Assembly (NCBI GenBank): GCA_005402585.1 | Contig: BIFP01000035.1 | Coordinates: 434,001-498,000 of the forward strand | Direction of reading: 5' to 3' | DNA: 64,000 bases | DNA from: Micromonosporaceae bacterium KJ-029 | GTDB lineage: Bacteria; Actinomycetota; Actinomycetes; Mycobacteriales; Micromonosporaceae | Part shown: one piece after another, positions 1-8,035 of the stretch | Numbering within the stretch: position 1 is the stretch's first letter | Layout of the letters: every line of letters starts with the position of its first letter | Notes under the pieces: model-generated | What the model was told of the DNA's origin: nothing | The model's database searches: none | Seen by the model: only the letters and a program-made list of their open reading frames with translations | Program-made: the position numbers and the translations under genes

Positions 1-179
1 ACGATGACGAAGTACTGCCCGATCGCGAGGATCATCAGCGGCGCGGCCCGTTTGAGCAGTGCCAGGTAGCCGGCGGGCTCGCTGTAGGCCGGGCCGACGA
101 TCGCGAGGCCGATGAGCAGCAGGAGCAGGAAGACGAGCGCCGGTGCCGTGCCCTCGGCCAGGCGGGGACGCCAGGTCAT
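1..179 (-). CDS. ABC sugar transporter permease, RbsC-like (partial, runs off the window)
   Basis: This is the N-terminal 59 codons of an inner-membrane permease; the rest lies before the window. After the short start MTWRPRLAEGTAP comes one hydrophobic helix, and the visible part ends in ILAIGQYFVIV, which matches the conserved AIGQ region of RbsC/XylH-type permeases. Its ATG overlaps the stop codon of the upstream permease (ATGA), so the two permeases are translationally coupled and probably form a heterodimer. It was found by translating the window edge, and the assignment rests on context plus the AIGQ motif. Confidence 0.75.
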   Translation of the reverse strand, partial: MTWRPRLAEGTAPALVFLLLLLIGLAIVGPAYSEPAGYLALLKRAAPLMILAIGQYFVI

Positions 180-1201
180 GACAACCTCCCGTGAGCGCGG
201 TTGGCGACCATGCGCCGGGCGTAGAGCGCGACCGCGGTCACGAGTACGACACCGCGCACCACATCCTTGAAGAACGGGTCGACCTCGAGGGCGTCGAAGG
301 TCGTGTCCAGGGTGGCCAGGATGAGGACGCCGCCGATGGTGCCGGCGATGCCGCCCCGGCCGCCGGCGAGCAGCGTCCCGCCGAGCACGACGGCGGCGAT
401 CGACTCCAGGTCGTACCCGGCATCGGTGCCGACGTACGGGGCGCCGGAACCGAGTCGGCTGGCGAGGTAGATCCCGGCGAAGCCGGCGGCGACCGAGCAC
501 AGCACGTGGGCGGTGATGATGGTTCGGCGGGTACGCACTCCGGACAGCCGCGCCACCTCGATGTCGCCGCCGACGGCGTACATGTGGTAGCCGGGACGGG
601 TCCGCGTGAGGTACCACCAGCACAGTGCGGCGACGGCCAGCATGAGCAGCGCCGCGATCGGTACCGGGCCGATCCGGTCGTAGCCGAGGTGTTGGAATCC
701 GCGCGGCACGTCGCCGGCCGGCCCGGTGTAGTTGTTCTCGAGGTAGCCGCGCAGGATCAGCGCCACGCCGAGCGTGGCGATGAACGCGTGGGCCTTGAGG
801 ACGGTGATGATCAGCCCGTTGACCAGCCCGACGCCGGCGGCCACGGCGAGTGCGAGCAGCACGCCGGGCAGGACCATGCTGTCCTGCCCGGCCATCGTCT
901 CCGCTGCGATCAGCGAGGTGAGACCGACCAGGTAGGCGACGGACAGGTCGAGGGATCCGGTGAGGATCACCATCGTCTGTCCTATTGCCACCAGTCCGAG
1001 CGCGGTGGCTCGGGTGAGGATGTTGAGAATGCCGTTCTGGTCGAGCAGCACCTCGCCGCGCAGCCCGACGAGCACGCTGCCGACGACCAACAGGGCGACG
1101 AGTGCGAGGTAGACGATGACGGTCGGGTGGAGTCGCCGGTGCACCGTCGCCCGGGTGGCCTTCTGCTTGGCCGGCAGGGTGTTCTCCTGAAGCGTGCTCA
1201 C
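176..1201 (-). CDS. ABC sugar transporter permease, RbsC/XylH-like
   Basis: This 341-residue polytopic membrane protein forms part of the channel of a carbohydrate uptake ABC transporter of the RbsC/MglC/XylH class. It has about 8-10 hydrophobic segments and the family signature AIGQTMVILTGSLDLSV near residues 73-89, where RbsC proteins carry GGIDLSVG. The length is normal for the family. Its start overlaps the end of the ATPase gene (ATGA), and its stop overlaps the next permease. The order oxidoreductase, ATPase, permease, permease on one strand suggests a catabolic import operon. A periplasmic sugar-binding protein is not visible and may lie beyond the left edge. The substrate cannot be read from sequence. 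Confidence 0.9.
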   Translation of the reverse strand: MSTLQENTLPAKQKATRATVHRRLHPTVIVYLALVALLVVGSVLVGLRGEVLLDQNGILNILTRATALGLVAIGQTMVILTGSLDLSVAYLVGLTSLIAAETMAGQDSMVLPGVLLALAVAAGVGLVNGLIITVLKAHAFIATLGVALILRGYLENNYTGPAGDVPRGFQHLGYDRIGPVPIAALLMLAVAALCWWYLTRTRPGYHMYAVGGDIEVARLSGVRTRRTIITAHVLCSVAAGFAGIYLASRLGSGAPYVGTDAGYDLESIAAVVLGGTLLAGGRGGIAGTIGGVLILATLDTTFDALEVDPFFKDVVRGVVLVTAVALYARRMVANRAHGRLS

Positions 1202-2700
1202 GGCACCTCACCGACTCCGTGTCCGGTGGCCAGCGCCATCACAGCCCCCTCGCTCGCGCCGGCCGGCAGCTCACCGGCCAGCGCACCGTCGTGCATGACA
1301 AGGATCCGGTCGCTCATCCCGATCAGTTCGGGCAGCTCCGAGGAGATCATCAGCACCGCCACACCGCGCTTCGCGAGATCGCGCAGTAGCTCGTGCACGG
1401 CCCGCTTCGCGCCGACGTCGATGCCGCGCGTCGGCTCGTCGACGAGCAGCACCGTCGGCTCGACCGCCAGCCACTTGGCGAGGACCACCTTCTGCTGGTT
1501 ACCGCCGGACAGGAAGCGCACCTCCTGGTGCTCGCCGCGGGCGACCACGGCCACCTTGTCCAGCAGCGCCGGTACGTCGGACTTCGCGCGGGCGCGCCCG
1601 CCGCGCAACGCGGCCCGGCGCACCAGCAACGTGTTGTCGCGTACGGATTGGCGAAGTGCCAGCCCGTCCCCCTTGCGGTCCTCGGTGACCAGTGCGACCC
1701 CGAGGCGCACCGCGGAGCGCGGCCGGGTCACCCGCCGGGCCACCCCGTCCACCTCCATCGAGCCGCGGGTGAAGGGCTCGACACCGAACACCGCCCGCGC
1801 CACCGCCGAGCGGCCGGATCCTTGCAGCCCGGCCAGGCCGACGATCTCCCCCGCGCGTACCTCCAGGTTCAGGTCGCGGACGCGGGCGTTGCCGGCGCCG
1901 CGCAACGCGAGGCGGACCGGCCCGAGGTCATCGGCGACCCCACGGTCCGGGTAGTACTCACCCAGGTCGCGGCCGACCATGTGCCGGACCAGGTCCTCCG
2001 AGGTCAGCTCGCTGGTCGGAGCGCAGGTGACGAACTGACCGTCCTTGAGCACGGTGATCCGGTCGGAGAGGTCGAACACCTCGCGCATGCGGTGCGAGAC
2101 GTAGAGGATCGCGATACCCCGCTCGCGCAGTCGGCGCACCAGGTCGTAGAGCAGCTCGACCTCGTGATCGGCGAGCGCGGCGGTGGGCTCGTCCATGCCC
2201 AGCACCCGAGCGTCGGTCGACAGAGCCTTGACGATCTCCACGACCTGTCGCTGGGCGACCGACAGCGACGAGACGGGGTCGGTCGGATCGATCCCGTCCT
2301 CGCCGAGCCAGTCCAACAGCTCGCGGGTATCGGCCACCATGCGCCGCCGGTCGACCTGCATCCGGCGCACGGGCTCGCGGCCGAGGTAGACGTTCTCGGC
2401 GACGCTGCGATGCGGCAGCAGGGTGAACTCCTGATGGATGATCGCGATGCCGGCCCGCTGCGCGTCGCTGGGACCGGCGAAGGACACCTCGCCGCCGTCG
2501 ACCTCGATGGTGCCGCCGTCCGGCCGGTGCACCCCGGCCAGCACCTTGAGCAGCGTGGACTTGCCCGCGCCGTTCTCGCCCATCACCGCGTGCACCTCGC
2601 CGCCGCGCAGCTCCAGGTCCACCCCGCGCAGCACCGGCACGCCGAGGAAGGACTTGGTGATTCCGGTCAGCCGCACGCTCGTCGTGGTGCCGGTCGTCAT
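1198..2700 (-). CDS. ABC sugar transporter ATP-binding protein with two ABC domains (RbsA/MglA-like)
   Basis: This 500-residue cytoplasmic ATPase energises the two adjacent RbsC-like permeases. It has two tandem ABC modules. The first has Walker A GENGAGKST near residue 41, signature LSVAQRQ and Walker B VLGMDEPTAAL. The second has the degenerate Walker A GLQGSGRS usual for RbsA-type proteins, signature LSGGNQQK and Walker B VLLVDEPTRGID. This asymmetric arrangement is typical of monosaccharide (CUT2) importers. The ATG overlaps the stop of the oxidoreductase gene, so it belongs to the same transcript. Nothing is missing from the family signature. Confidence 0.95.
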   Translation of the reverse strand: MTTGTTTSVRLTGITKSFLGVPVLRGVDLELRGGEVHAVMGENGAGKSTLLKVLAGVHRPDGGTIEVDGGEVSFAGPSDAQRAGIAIIHQEFTLLPHRSVAENVYLGREPVRRMQVDRRRMVADTRELLDWLGEDGIDPTDPVSSLSVAQRQVVEIVKALSTDARVLGMDEPTAALADHEVELLYDLVRRLRERGIAILYVSHRMREVFDLSDRITVLKDGQFVTCAPTSELTSEDLVRHMVGRDLGEYYPDRGVADDLGPVRLALRGAGNARVRDLNLEVRAGEIVGLAGLQGSGRSAVARAVFGVEPFTRGSMEVDGVARRVTRPRSAVRLGVALVTEDRKGDGLALRQSVRDNTLLVRRAALRGGRARAKSDVPALLDKVAVVARGEHQEVRFLSGGNQQKVVLAKWLAVEPTVLLVDEPTRGIDVGAKRAVHELLRDLAKRGVAVLMISSELPELIGMSDRILVMHDGALAGELPAGASEGAVMALATGHGVGEVP

Positions 2701-3824
2701 GCCGGCACCTCTCGCCAGGCGCCGTCCGCGGCCGCCGAGGCCAGCACCGTGTCGGTGATCCGGACGGCGCGCAGGCCGTCGGCGAACGTGGGCAGGCCAT
2801 CCGGGACGTCCTCGCCGCGCACCACCCGGTAGGTGTCGGCGACGAACGCGTCGAAGCAGTCCTGGTAGCCCTGTGCGTGCCCGGCGGGCAGCCGGACGTA
2901 GCGCGCGGCGGAGGGGTGCAGCGTCCCGGGGTCACGCAGCAGCGTCTGGCCGCCCTCGCACCGGCCGACCCACAGCCGCTCCGGGTCCTCCTGGTCGAAG
3001 CCGAAGCTAGTCTCCGTGCCGGAAAGCTCCATCTGCAGCCGGTTCTTGCGACCTGCGGCGACCTGCGACACCACCAGTGTGCCGACCATGCCGGCGACGG
3101 TGGTGAAGTGCACGCTGGCCAGATCCTCGGTGGGCTTGCCGTTGCCGCGCGCGCGCTCGTGCACGACCACGGTGCGCGCGGACAGCCTCGCGATCCGGTC
3201 GCCCGTGACGAACTCGAACAGGTCGCACCAGTGCGAGCCGATGTCGGCGAACGCCCGCGAGGGCCCGCCGAGCGAAGCGTCGACCCGCCAGTCGTCGTCG
3301 GACGGGCGGGACAGCCAGTCCTGGAGGTAGCTGCCGGTCACGCTGGCGACAACGCCGGCCTCGCCTGCGGCCAGCCTGGCCCGCAACTCGCGCACCATCG
3401 GGTGGAAGCGGTAGACGAACGGCACCGTGGCCACCCGGTCGCCGCTCGCTCCGGCCAGCGTCAGGGCCTCGGCGCTCCCGGTGGCCAGCGGCTTCTCGCA
3501 AATGACGTGCACGCCGGCGGCGAGCGCGGCGGCGGCGACGGGTGCGTGCGACGCGTTGGGTGTACACACATGCAGCACGTCGATCTCGGCGTCGTCGAGC
3601 AGGGCGGCCAGGTCCGGGTAGCCCTCGTCCGCACCGACGGCGCGTGCCGCGGCGGCGGCGCCCTCAGGGCGCGACGCCACCGCGGCCACGACGTTCGCCC
3701 CGGCGCGTCGGGCCGCCTCCGCATGCACCTGCCCCATGAACCCCGCGCCTACAACCGCCACGCGCAGCGTCTGCTGCTCGGACTCGAGCCCTCCAGACGC
3801 CGTTATTAGATCGGTCACAGACAT
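2697..3824 (-). CDS. Gfo/Idh/MocA family NAD(P)-dependent oxidoreductase
   Basis: This 375-residue cytoplasmic oxidoreductase has an N-terminal Rossmann fold with VAVVGAGFMGQVHAEAARRAG near residue 21, and the EKPLA motif of the Gfo/Idh/MocA family, whose lysine is part of the active site. The family oxidises or reduces hydroxyls on sugars and inositols. It is the first gene of the minus-strand sugar-import operon and overlaps the ATPase gene by ATGA, so it probably acts on the imported sugar. It is divergent from the ROK regulator, and the shared 131-bp region carries the inverted repeat described separately. The exact substrate is unknown. Confidence 0.9.
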   Translation of the reverse strand: MSVTDLITASGGLESEQQTLRVAVVGAGFMGQVHAEAARRAGANVVAAVASRPEGAAAAARAVGADEGYPDLAALLDDAEIDVLHVCTPNASHAPVAAAALAAGVHVICEKPLATGSAEALTLAGASGDRVATVPFVYRFHPMVRELRARLAAGEAGVVASVTGSYLQDWLSRPSDDDWRVDASLGGPSRAFADIGSHWCDLFEFVTGDRIARLSARTVVVHERARGNGKPTEDLASVHFTTVAGMVGTLVVSQVAAGRKNRLQMELSGTETSFGFDQEDPERLWVGRCEGGQTLLRDPGTLHPSAARYVRLPAGHAQGYQDCFDAFVADTYRVVRGEDVPDGLPTFADGLRAVRITDTVLASAAADGAWREVPA

Positions 3825-3900
3825 GCGACGACGTTAAGGCCGACTTACGGCGACGGTCAACAAAAGTTTGGCTCCTGTCGCTTATAGTGGGATGACTGGG

Positions 3901-3968
3901 GCCCAAAGTTGCCGCTCCTACTGTCCGAACCCGGGGGTGCCGCTTTAATTGGGAGATGAACTTTGGGC
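3901..3968. promoter_or_regulatory. Candidate ROK operator: 10-bp perfect inverted repeat
   Basis: GCCCAAAGTT at 3901-3910 is exactly mirrored by AACTTTGGGC at 3959-3968, 48 bp apart. A related sequence, CAAAAGTTTGG, lies at 3861-3871. The right arm covers codons 2-5 of the ROK gene and the left arm lies between the two divergent starts. This is the arrangement expected for a repressor that controls both its own gene and the sugar operon, possibly by looping. Binding by the neighbouring ROK protein is inferred. Confidence 0.6.
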
Positions 3969-5134
3969 AAAACGCCGCCGCGACGTCGCCAGGCGAGCTG
4001 CTGGGGCTGTTGCGCGACGGCCAGGCACGCACCCGTGCCGAACTGGCCACCGAGACCGGACTGGCCCGGTCGACCGTGCGCCTACGGCTCGACGCGCTCA
4101 TGGAAGCCGGACTGGTCACCGACTGGGGCAACGACGCCGCCACCGGTGGCCGGCCCGCGAGCAGGTTCGTGTTCAACGCCCGCGCACGGGTGGTGCTGGC
4201 GGCCGACGTCGGGGCAACTCACGCCACCGTCGCCATCGCCGATCTGACCGGTGAGCCGCTGACCATGGAGCGGCTCGCGCTGGACATCGCCGACGGTCCC
4301 GACGCAGTGCTCGGCCTGCTCGTCGACACCTGGCGGCGGATGCGCGCCGGCCACCTCCCCACCGTCCCCATCGCCGGCGTCGGCATCGGGCTGCCCGGCC
4401 CGGTCGAGCACTCGACCGGCAAGCCGACCCACCCGCCGATAATGCCCGGCTGGAACGGATACGACGTGCCCGCGCGGATCGCCGCCGACTTCGCCGTACC
4501 GGTCCTGGTGGACAACGAGGTCAACCTGATGGCGCTCGGGGAGCACGTCCGCTGCTTCCCCGACGAAGCGCACATGATCTTCGTCAAGGTCGCGACCGGC
4601 ATCGGCTCCGGCCTGATCAGCAACGGCCAGTTGCACCGAGGCGACGTCGGCGCGGCCGGCGACCTGGGGCACATCCTGGCCCCGCACGGCGGCGACATGC
4701 GCTGCCGCTGCGGCAACAGCGGCTGCCTGGAGGCCGTCGCCAGCGGCCCCGCCCTCGCCGCGAAACTCCACGCCGCCGGTCTCGACGCGACGAACAACGC
4801 TGACGTGGTGGCTCTGGTTCAGGCCGGCAGTTTGATCGCCGGCCAAGCCGTGCGACAGGCTGGCCGGGACATCGGCGAGGTACTGGCCACCTGCGTCAGC
4901 CTGTTCAACCCGTCGCTGATCGTGGTCGGCGGTGCGCTCGCGGAGGCCGGCGAGATGCTGCTGGCGGGCGTACGGGAATCGATCTACCGTCGCTCGCTGC
5001 CGCTGGCCACCGAACGTCTGCGGATCGTCACCTCACAGGCCGGCGCGAACGCGGGCGTCGTCGGCGCCGCGTCGATGGTCATCCAGCATGTCCTGTCCCC
5101 CACCGTGCTCGACCGCAAGCTGGCCCGACCATGA
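3956..5134 (+). CDS. ROK family transcriptional regulator
   Basis: This 392-residue DNA-binding regulator has an N-terminal winged helix (ARTRAELATETGLARSTVRL, about residues 24-43) followed by a glucokinase-like sugar-binding domain. It has the phosphate-binding DVGATHATVAIADL and a GIGLPGPV motif. The zinc motif GHILAPHGG...CRCGNSGCLE near residues 240-262 is complete, as in NagC/Mlc-type ROK proteins. It is divergent from the sugar-import operon and is probably its repressor, released by the transported sugar or a derivative. The ATG at 3956 has a GGGAG directly against it, so translation may be leaderless or weakly initiated. Confidence 0.93.
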   Translation: MNFGQNAAATSPGELLGLLRDGQARTRAELATETGLARSTVRLRLDALMEAGLVTDWGNDAATGGRPASRFVFNARARVVLAADVGATHATVAIADLTGEPLTMERLALDIADGPDAVLGLLVDTWRRMRAGHLPTVPIAGVGIGLPGPVEHSTGKPTHPPIMPGWNGYDVPARIAADFAVPVLVDNEVNLMALGEHVRCFPDEAHMIFVKVATGIGSGLISNGQLHRGDVGAAGDLGHILAPHGGDMRCRCGNSGCLEAVASGPALAAKLHAAGLDATNNADVVALVQAGSLIAGQAVRQAGRDIGEVLATCVSLFNPSLIVVGGALAEAGEMLLAGVRESIYRRSLPLATERLRIVTSQAGANAGVVGAASMVIQHVLSPTVLDRKLARP

Positions 5135-5473
5135 GGGACGAGGTCACAACCCGTAGCGGTGCGAGAGACGAAGCCTCGACATCCGCAGCGCCGCAGCGAG
5201 GTCCGAGATCGCCGACGGCGCTTTGCCCGGAAGTCGGCCAGCAGGCGGTCCCCTTCGGCTGCGGCCACCTCGGTCGGACAGAGATCGGTTTCGAGGTTGA
5301 CCGACAGCAGCGTAGAGGGAGATCGGCAGCAGGATCGGTCGCCGGCGCTGCTGTCGTTTCCGTACAAGACGGTGGTGGCGACCGGTTTTTAGCATGGGGC
5401 ACGTCACACCACGGGCGTCATCGTGGCGCCTCGGTCCGCTTGTCAATCTGACTGGTTATGAGGAGAACAGCAC
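5135..5473. other. Intergenic stretch with no supportable gene
   Basis: The 339 bp between the ROK gene and the RibD-like gene contain overlapping short open frames on both strands, none with a recognisable domain, ribosome binding site or family motif. A promoter for the downstream gene is likely near the 3' end, where GAGGAGAA precedes its start at 5474. Confidence 0.4.
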
Positions 5474-6052
5474 ATGCGTGATCTGGTCTACACCGGGTTC
5501 ATGTCGCTCGACGGCGTTGTGGACTCCCCGGGCGGTGGGCCGGGCGAGGGGCACCGCAGCGGCGGTTGGGTCGTCAAGGACATCGAGTTCGTGCCCGATG
5601 CCTTCTCGCTCAAGGGCGAGGAGCTTGTGGACACCACGGCGTTGATGTTCGGCCGCCGGAGCTACGAGATGTTCGCGCCGGTCTGGCGCGACTCCGACGA
5701 TCACGCCGTCTACCGGGAGCTGCCGAAGTACGTGGTCTCGAGCACGCTGCCCGATGACGCCCTCGTCGAGGGATGGGGGCCGACGACGATCCTGCGCTCG
5801 ATCGACGACGTTGTCGAGCTCAAGAAGGGCGAGGGTGGCGCGATATTCATCCATGGGAGCGCGGAACTCGCCCGAGGCCTGTCGGACGCGGGCCTGATCA
5901 ACCGGTACCACCTTCTCGTCTTTCCCGTGCTGCTCGGCGCCGGGAAGGGCGTGTTCAGCACGGCGGACAGGGACAAGCAGGTGCTGAGCCTCCGGGAGTC
6001 CGCAGCGTACCCGAACGGTGTCGTCAAGCTGATCTACGACGTCGTCGGCTGA
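5474..6052 (+). CDS. Dihydrofolate reductase family protein (RibD C-terminal domain)
   Basis: This 192-residue cytoplasmic protein begins MRDLVYTGFMSLDGVVDSPG, the characteristic first strand and helix of the RibD C-terminal/DHFR fold, and contains LMFGRRSYEMF and IFIHGSAELARGL, which line the NADPH pocket in this family. Stand-alone members are common in actinomycetes, and their substrate is usually unknown. The start is preceded by GAGGAGAACAGC, a strong ribosome binding site. Its 3' end overlaps the convergent AraC gene by 19 bp. A pteridine or flavin reductase role would be a guess. Confidence 0.88.
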   Translation: MRDLVYTGFMSLDGVVDSPGGGPGEGHRSGGWVVKDIEFVPDAFSLKGEELVDTTALMFGRRSYEMFAPVWRDSDDHAVYRELPKYVVSSTLPDDALVEGWGPTTILRSIDDVVELKKGEGGAIFIHGSAELARGLSDAGLINRYHLLVFPVLLGAGKGVFSTADRDKQVLSLRESAAYPNGVVKLIYDVVG

Positions 6053-6744
6053 GCCAGGTCCAAGCCGATCGCACCGCAGGTGCCCTCGCGCAGTTGCCCC
6101 GCCGTACGCCCGATGTACCGATGCAACGCACGGGCCAGGTGCGGCTCGTCGAAGTACGCGAGCCGAGAGACGACATCGGAGACCGGGACGCCGGCAGCGA
6201 GAAGCACCGAGGCCCTGCGTGCGCGTGCGATCTGTCGTACGGCGCCCTGGGTCAGTCCGGTCGCCGCTCGGAACCGGCGTTCAACGGTGCGTTCCGACAC
6301 CGCGGGACGGTTGCCTCGCCGCACCTCGGTGACCACCGGGTCACGGACCACGGCTCCGGAGCGGACGAGACGGTCGACCAGGGCCTCGGCGTCGTCGGGG
6401 CCGGGCGTCTCCCAGCGCACGCCGTCCAGCCAGAAGGTCCTGCGGGTGGCGTCCAGGAGTTCGGCGCCGCCGTCGACCAGGGCCGGCGCGGGAAAGGCCC
6501 GGAGCGACGTGCCCACGGCGAACTCGATGCCGACGAAGGTTGCGCCCGCCGGCACCGGCGCCGTGCCGGTCCTCGTCTCGGGCCCGGAGATGTCCGCATA
6601 CGCCCTGCCCTCGCGCTGCCAGAACACCAGGCCCCAACACGCCGTCGCAACGGAGGTCATCTCCGTCACCTGCTCACTCGTGCATGTCCAGACGGTGTCG
6701 ACCCATGGAGAGTCAGACACGCGTGTCGTGAACCGCAGTTCCAC
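6034..6744 (-). CDS. AraC family transcriptional regulator
   Basis: This protein of about 236 residues has an N-terminal sensing region and a C-terminal AraC helix-turn-helix pair: SERTVERRFRAATGL, then VSDVVSRLAYFDEPHLARAL. The frame is open up to 6849, but the GTG at 6744 is preferred because the protein then starts VELRFTTRVSDSPWV, which looks like the true N-terminus of this family, while the extra upstream residues look non-coding. Neither start has a convincing ribosome binding site. It converges on the RibD-like gene with a 19-bp overlap. The effector is unknown. Confidence 0.82.
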   Translation of the reverse strand: MELRFTTRVSDSPWVDTVWTCTSEQVTEMTSVATACWGLVFWQREGRAYADISGPETRTGTAPVPAGATFVGIEFAVGTSLRAFPAPALVDGGAELLDATRRTFWLDGVRWETPGPDDAEALVDRLVRSGAVVRDPVVTEVRRGNRPAVSERTVERRFRAATGLTQGAVRQIARARRASVLLAAGVPVSDVVSRLAYFDEPHLARALHRYIGRTAGQLREGTCGAIGLDLAQPTTS

Positions 6745-6949
6745 GGGAGGAGGATACGGGCTGCACCGGTCGTTGGCGTTCCTCCCATTTGGCGATAGGT
6801 GGGCGAGGACGGTGCGGGTGTCCTGTGGCGGCTGGAGGGGCGTCCGCATGACATCCGACGGCAGCGGTGCGGATCGTGTCGCGGCCGTTTGCCGCCGGAC
6901 GCCTCGGGCAATCGGGGGCAGACCGCCGCCACCCGGGAAGGACCAGGTT

Positions 6950-7210
6950 ATGAAGATCCACGACCCGTCCAGCCAGGCGATGCAGAAGGACTACGACATC
7001 ACCGACATCGAGCGTCTGATGGGCAAGCAGGACTGGAAGAGTTACGACGACGTGATCGGCTGGCTGGAGAAGTCGGGCGACGAGGACCGACGGTTCACCC
7101 CCGGCGAGGTGCGGCACATGATCGACGATTTCTCCCGGGTGCGCGACAAGGGGATGGCGTTCGTGCGTGATCCCGAGCAGCTCTGCGACCAGCTCAAGAG
7201 CAGCCGGTAG
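6950..7210 (+). CDS. Small acidic protein of unknown function, 86 residues
   Basis: The ATG at 6950 is preceded by GGAAGGACC, a good ribosome binding site. The 86-residue product is highly charged, soluble and predicted helical (MKIHDPSSQAMQKDYD at the start, QLCDQLKSSR at the end), with no signal peptide or membrane segment. The longer open frame reaching back to 6080 runs antisense through the AraC gene and is not real. The hemerythrin-like gene follows 51 bp later, so the two may be co-transcribed. No family is recognised. Confidence 0.7.
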   Translation: MKIHDPSSQAMQKDYDITDIERLMGKQDWKSYDDVIGWLEKSGDEDRRFTPGEVRHMIDDFSRVRDKGMAFVRDPEQLCDQLKSSR

Positions 7211-7261
7211 GAGATCGGCCTCACCACCACCATCCCAACATCAGCAGCCGGGAGGTCCACC

Positions 7262-7831
7262 ATGACCGCAGCAGCGCAGAAGCAAGACATCATCGACCTG
7301 CTGCTCAGCCAGCACAACGAGATCAAGTCGCTGTTCGCCAAAGTCAGGAATGCCTCGGGTGGCGAGCAGAAGCGACAGGCATTCCAGCAACTCGTCCGGC
7401 TTCTCGCCGTACACGAGAGCGCCGAGGAGCAGGTCGTACACCCCTCCGCCCGGGACGATGCGAGCGATGCCGTGGTTGACGCCCGCCTGCGCGAGGAGGG
7501 CGAGGCCAAGCACGTCCTGTCCCACCTGTACGACCTCGGCGTGGACGCGCCCGGGTTCGACGCCAAGTTCGCCGAGTTCGAGCGAGCGGTCCTGGCGCAC
7601 GCCACCCACGAAGAGCAGGAGGAGTTTCCCGCCCTGCGCCGCAATACCGACGCGAACACCCTGCGCCGCATGGCCGGTGCCGTCCGCGCCGCAGAGGCGA
7701 TCGCCCCGACCCGCCCTCACCCGGCAGCCGGGGAATCTGCGGCAGCCAACATGATCGCCGGGCCACCCGTAGCGATCTTCGACCGGATGCGGGACGCCGT
7801 ACGAGACTGGCGGCAAGAGCACCAGCGCTGA
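7262..7831 (+). CDS. Hemerythrin HHE domain protein
   Basis: This 189-residue soluble protein has a four-helix hemerythrin-like domain. The expected di-iron ligands are visible in order: LLSQHNEIKSLF near residue 18, AVHESAEEQVVHP near 55, EGEAKHVLSHL near 79 and HATHEEQEEFPAL near 114. Such proteins bind oxygen, nitric oxide or iron and are often linked to oxidative or nitrosative stress. The start at 7262 has GGGAGG about 7 bp upstream. The C-terminal 60 residues are proline-rich and low in predicted structure. The specific ligand is unknown. Confidence 0.88.
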   Translation: MTAAAQKQDIIDLLLSQHNEIKSLFAKVRNASGGEQKRQAFQQLVRLLAVHESAEEQVVHPSARDDASDAVVDARLREEGEAKHVLSHLYDLGVDAPGFDAKFAEFERAVLAHATHEEQEEFPALRRNTDANTLRRMAGAVRAAEAIAPTRPHPAAGESAAANMIAGPPVAIFDRMRDAVRDWRQEHQR

Positions 7832-7852
7832 CCCGACGAGAAGGGCAGCACC

Positions 7853-7963
7853 ATGAGCTGCACCTGGACCGGATTGCGGTACGCGGGGATGAGCACGCCG
7901 GTCAGCTCTGGTGCCGGCAACTGGACCGATGAGGGTCAAGTAGTACGCAATCCGGCGCGGTGA
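7853..7963 (+). CDS. Possible 36-residue small ORF
   Basis: A short frame starts at ATG 7853, eight bases after GAGAAGGG, and ends at TGA 7961-7963. The product begins MSCTWTGLRYAGMSTP and is mildly basic, with no hydrophobic segment. It follows the hemerythrin gene by 21 bp on the same strand. The only support is the ribosome binding site, so it could equally be a chance frame or a remnant. Confidence 0.25.
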   Translation: MSCTWTGLRYAGMSTPVSSGAGNWTDEGQVVRNPAR

Positions 7964-8035
7964 CGAGTGCGAGAGCTGCGCCCGCCACCGCGCCAGGCTG
8001 TCACGCACGCGTCGCCCGGACCCTCGCGTGGGTCG

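Noticed and set aside
191..1954. 587-residue plus-strand open frame
   Set aside because: It runs antisense through the permease and ATPase genes, has low-complexity composition typical of GC-rich shadow frames, and no domain.
5144..5446. 100-residue minus-strand frame after the ROK gene
   Set aside because: Composition is Arg-rich with no recognised family, and three competing frames cover the same bases.
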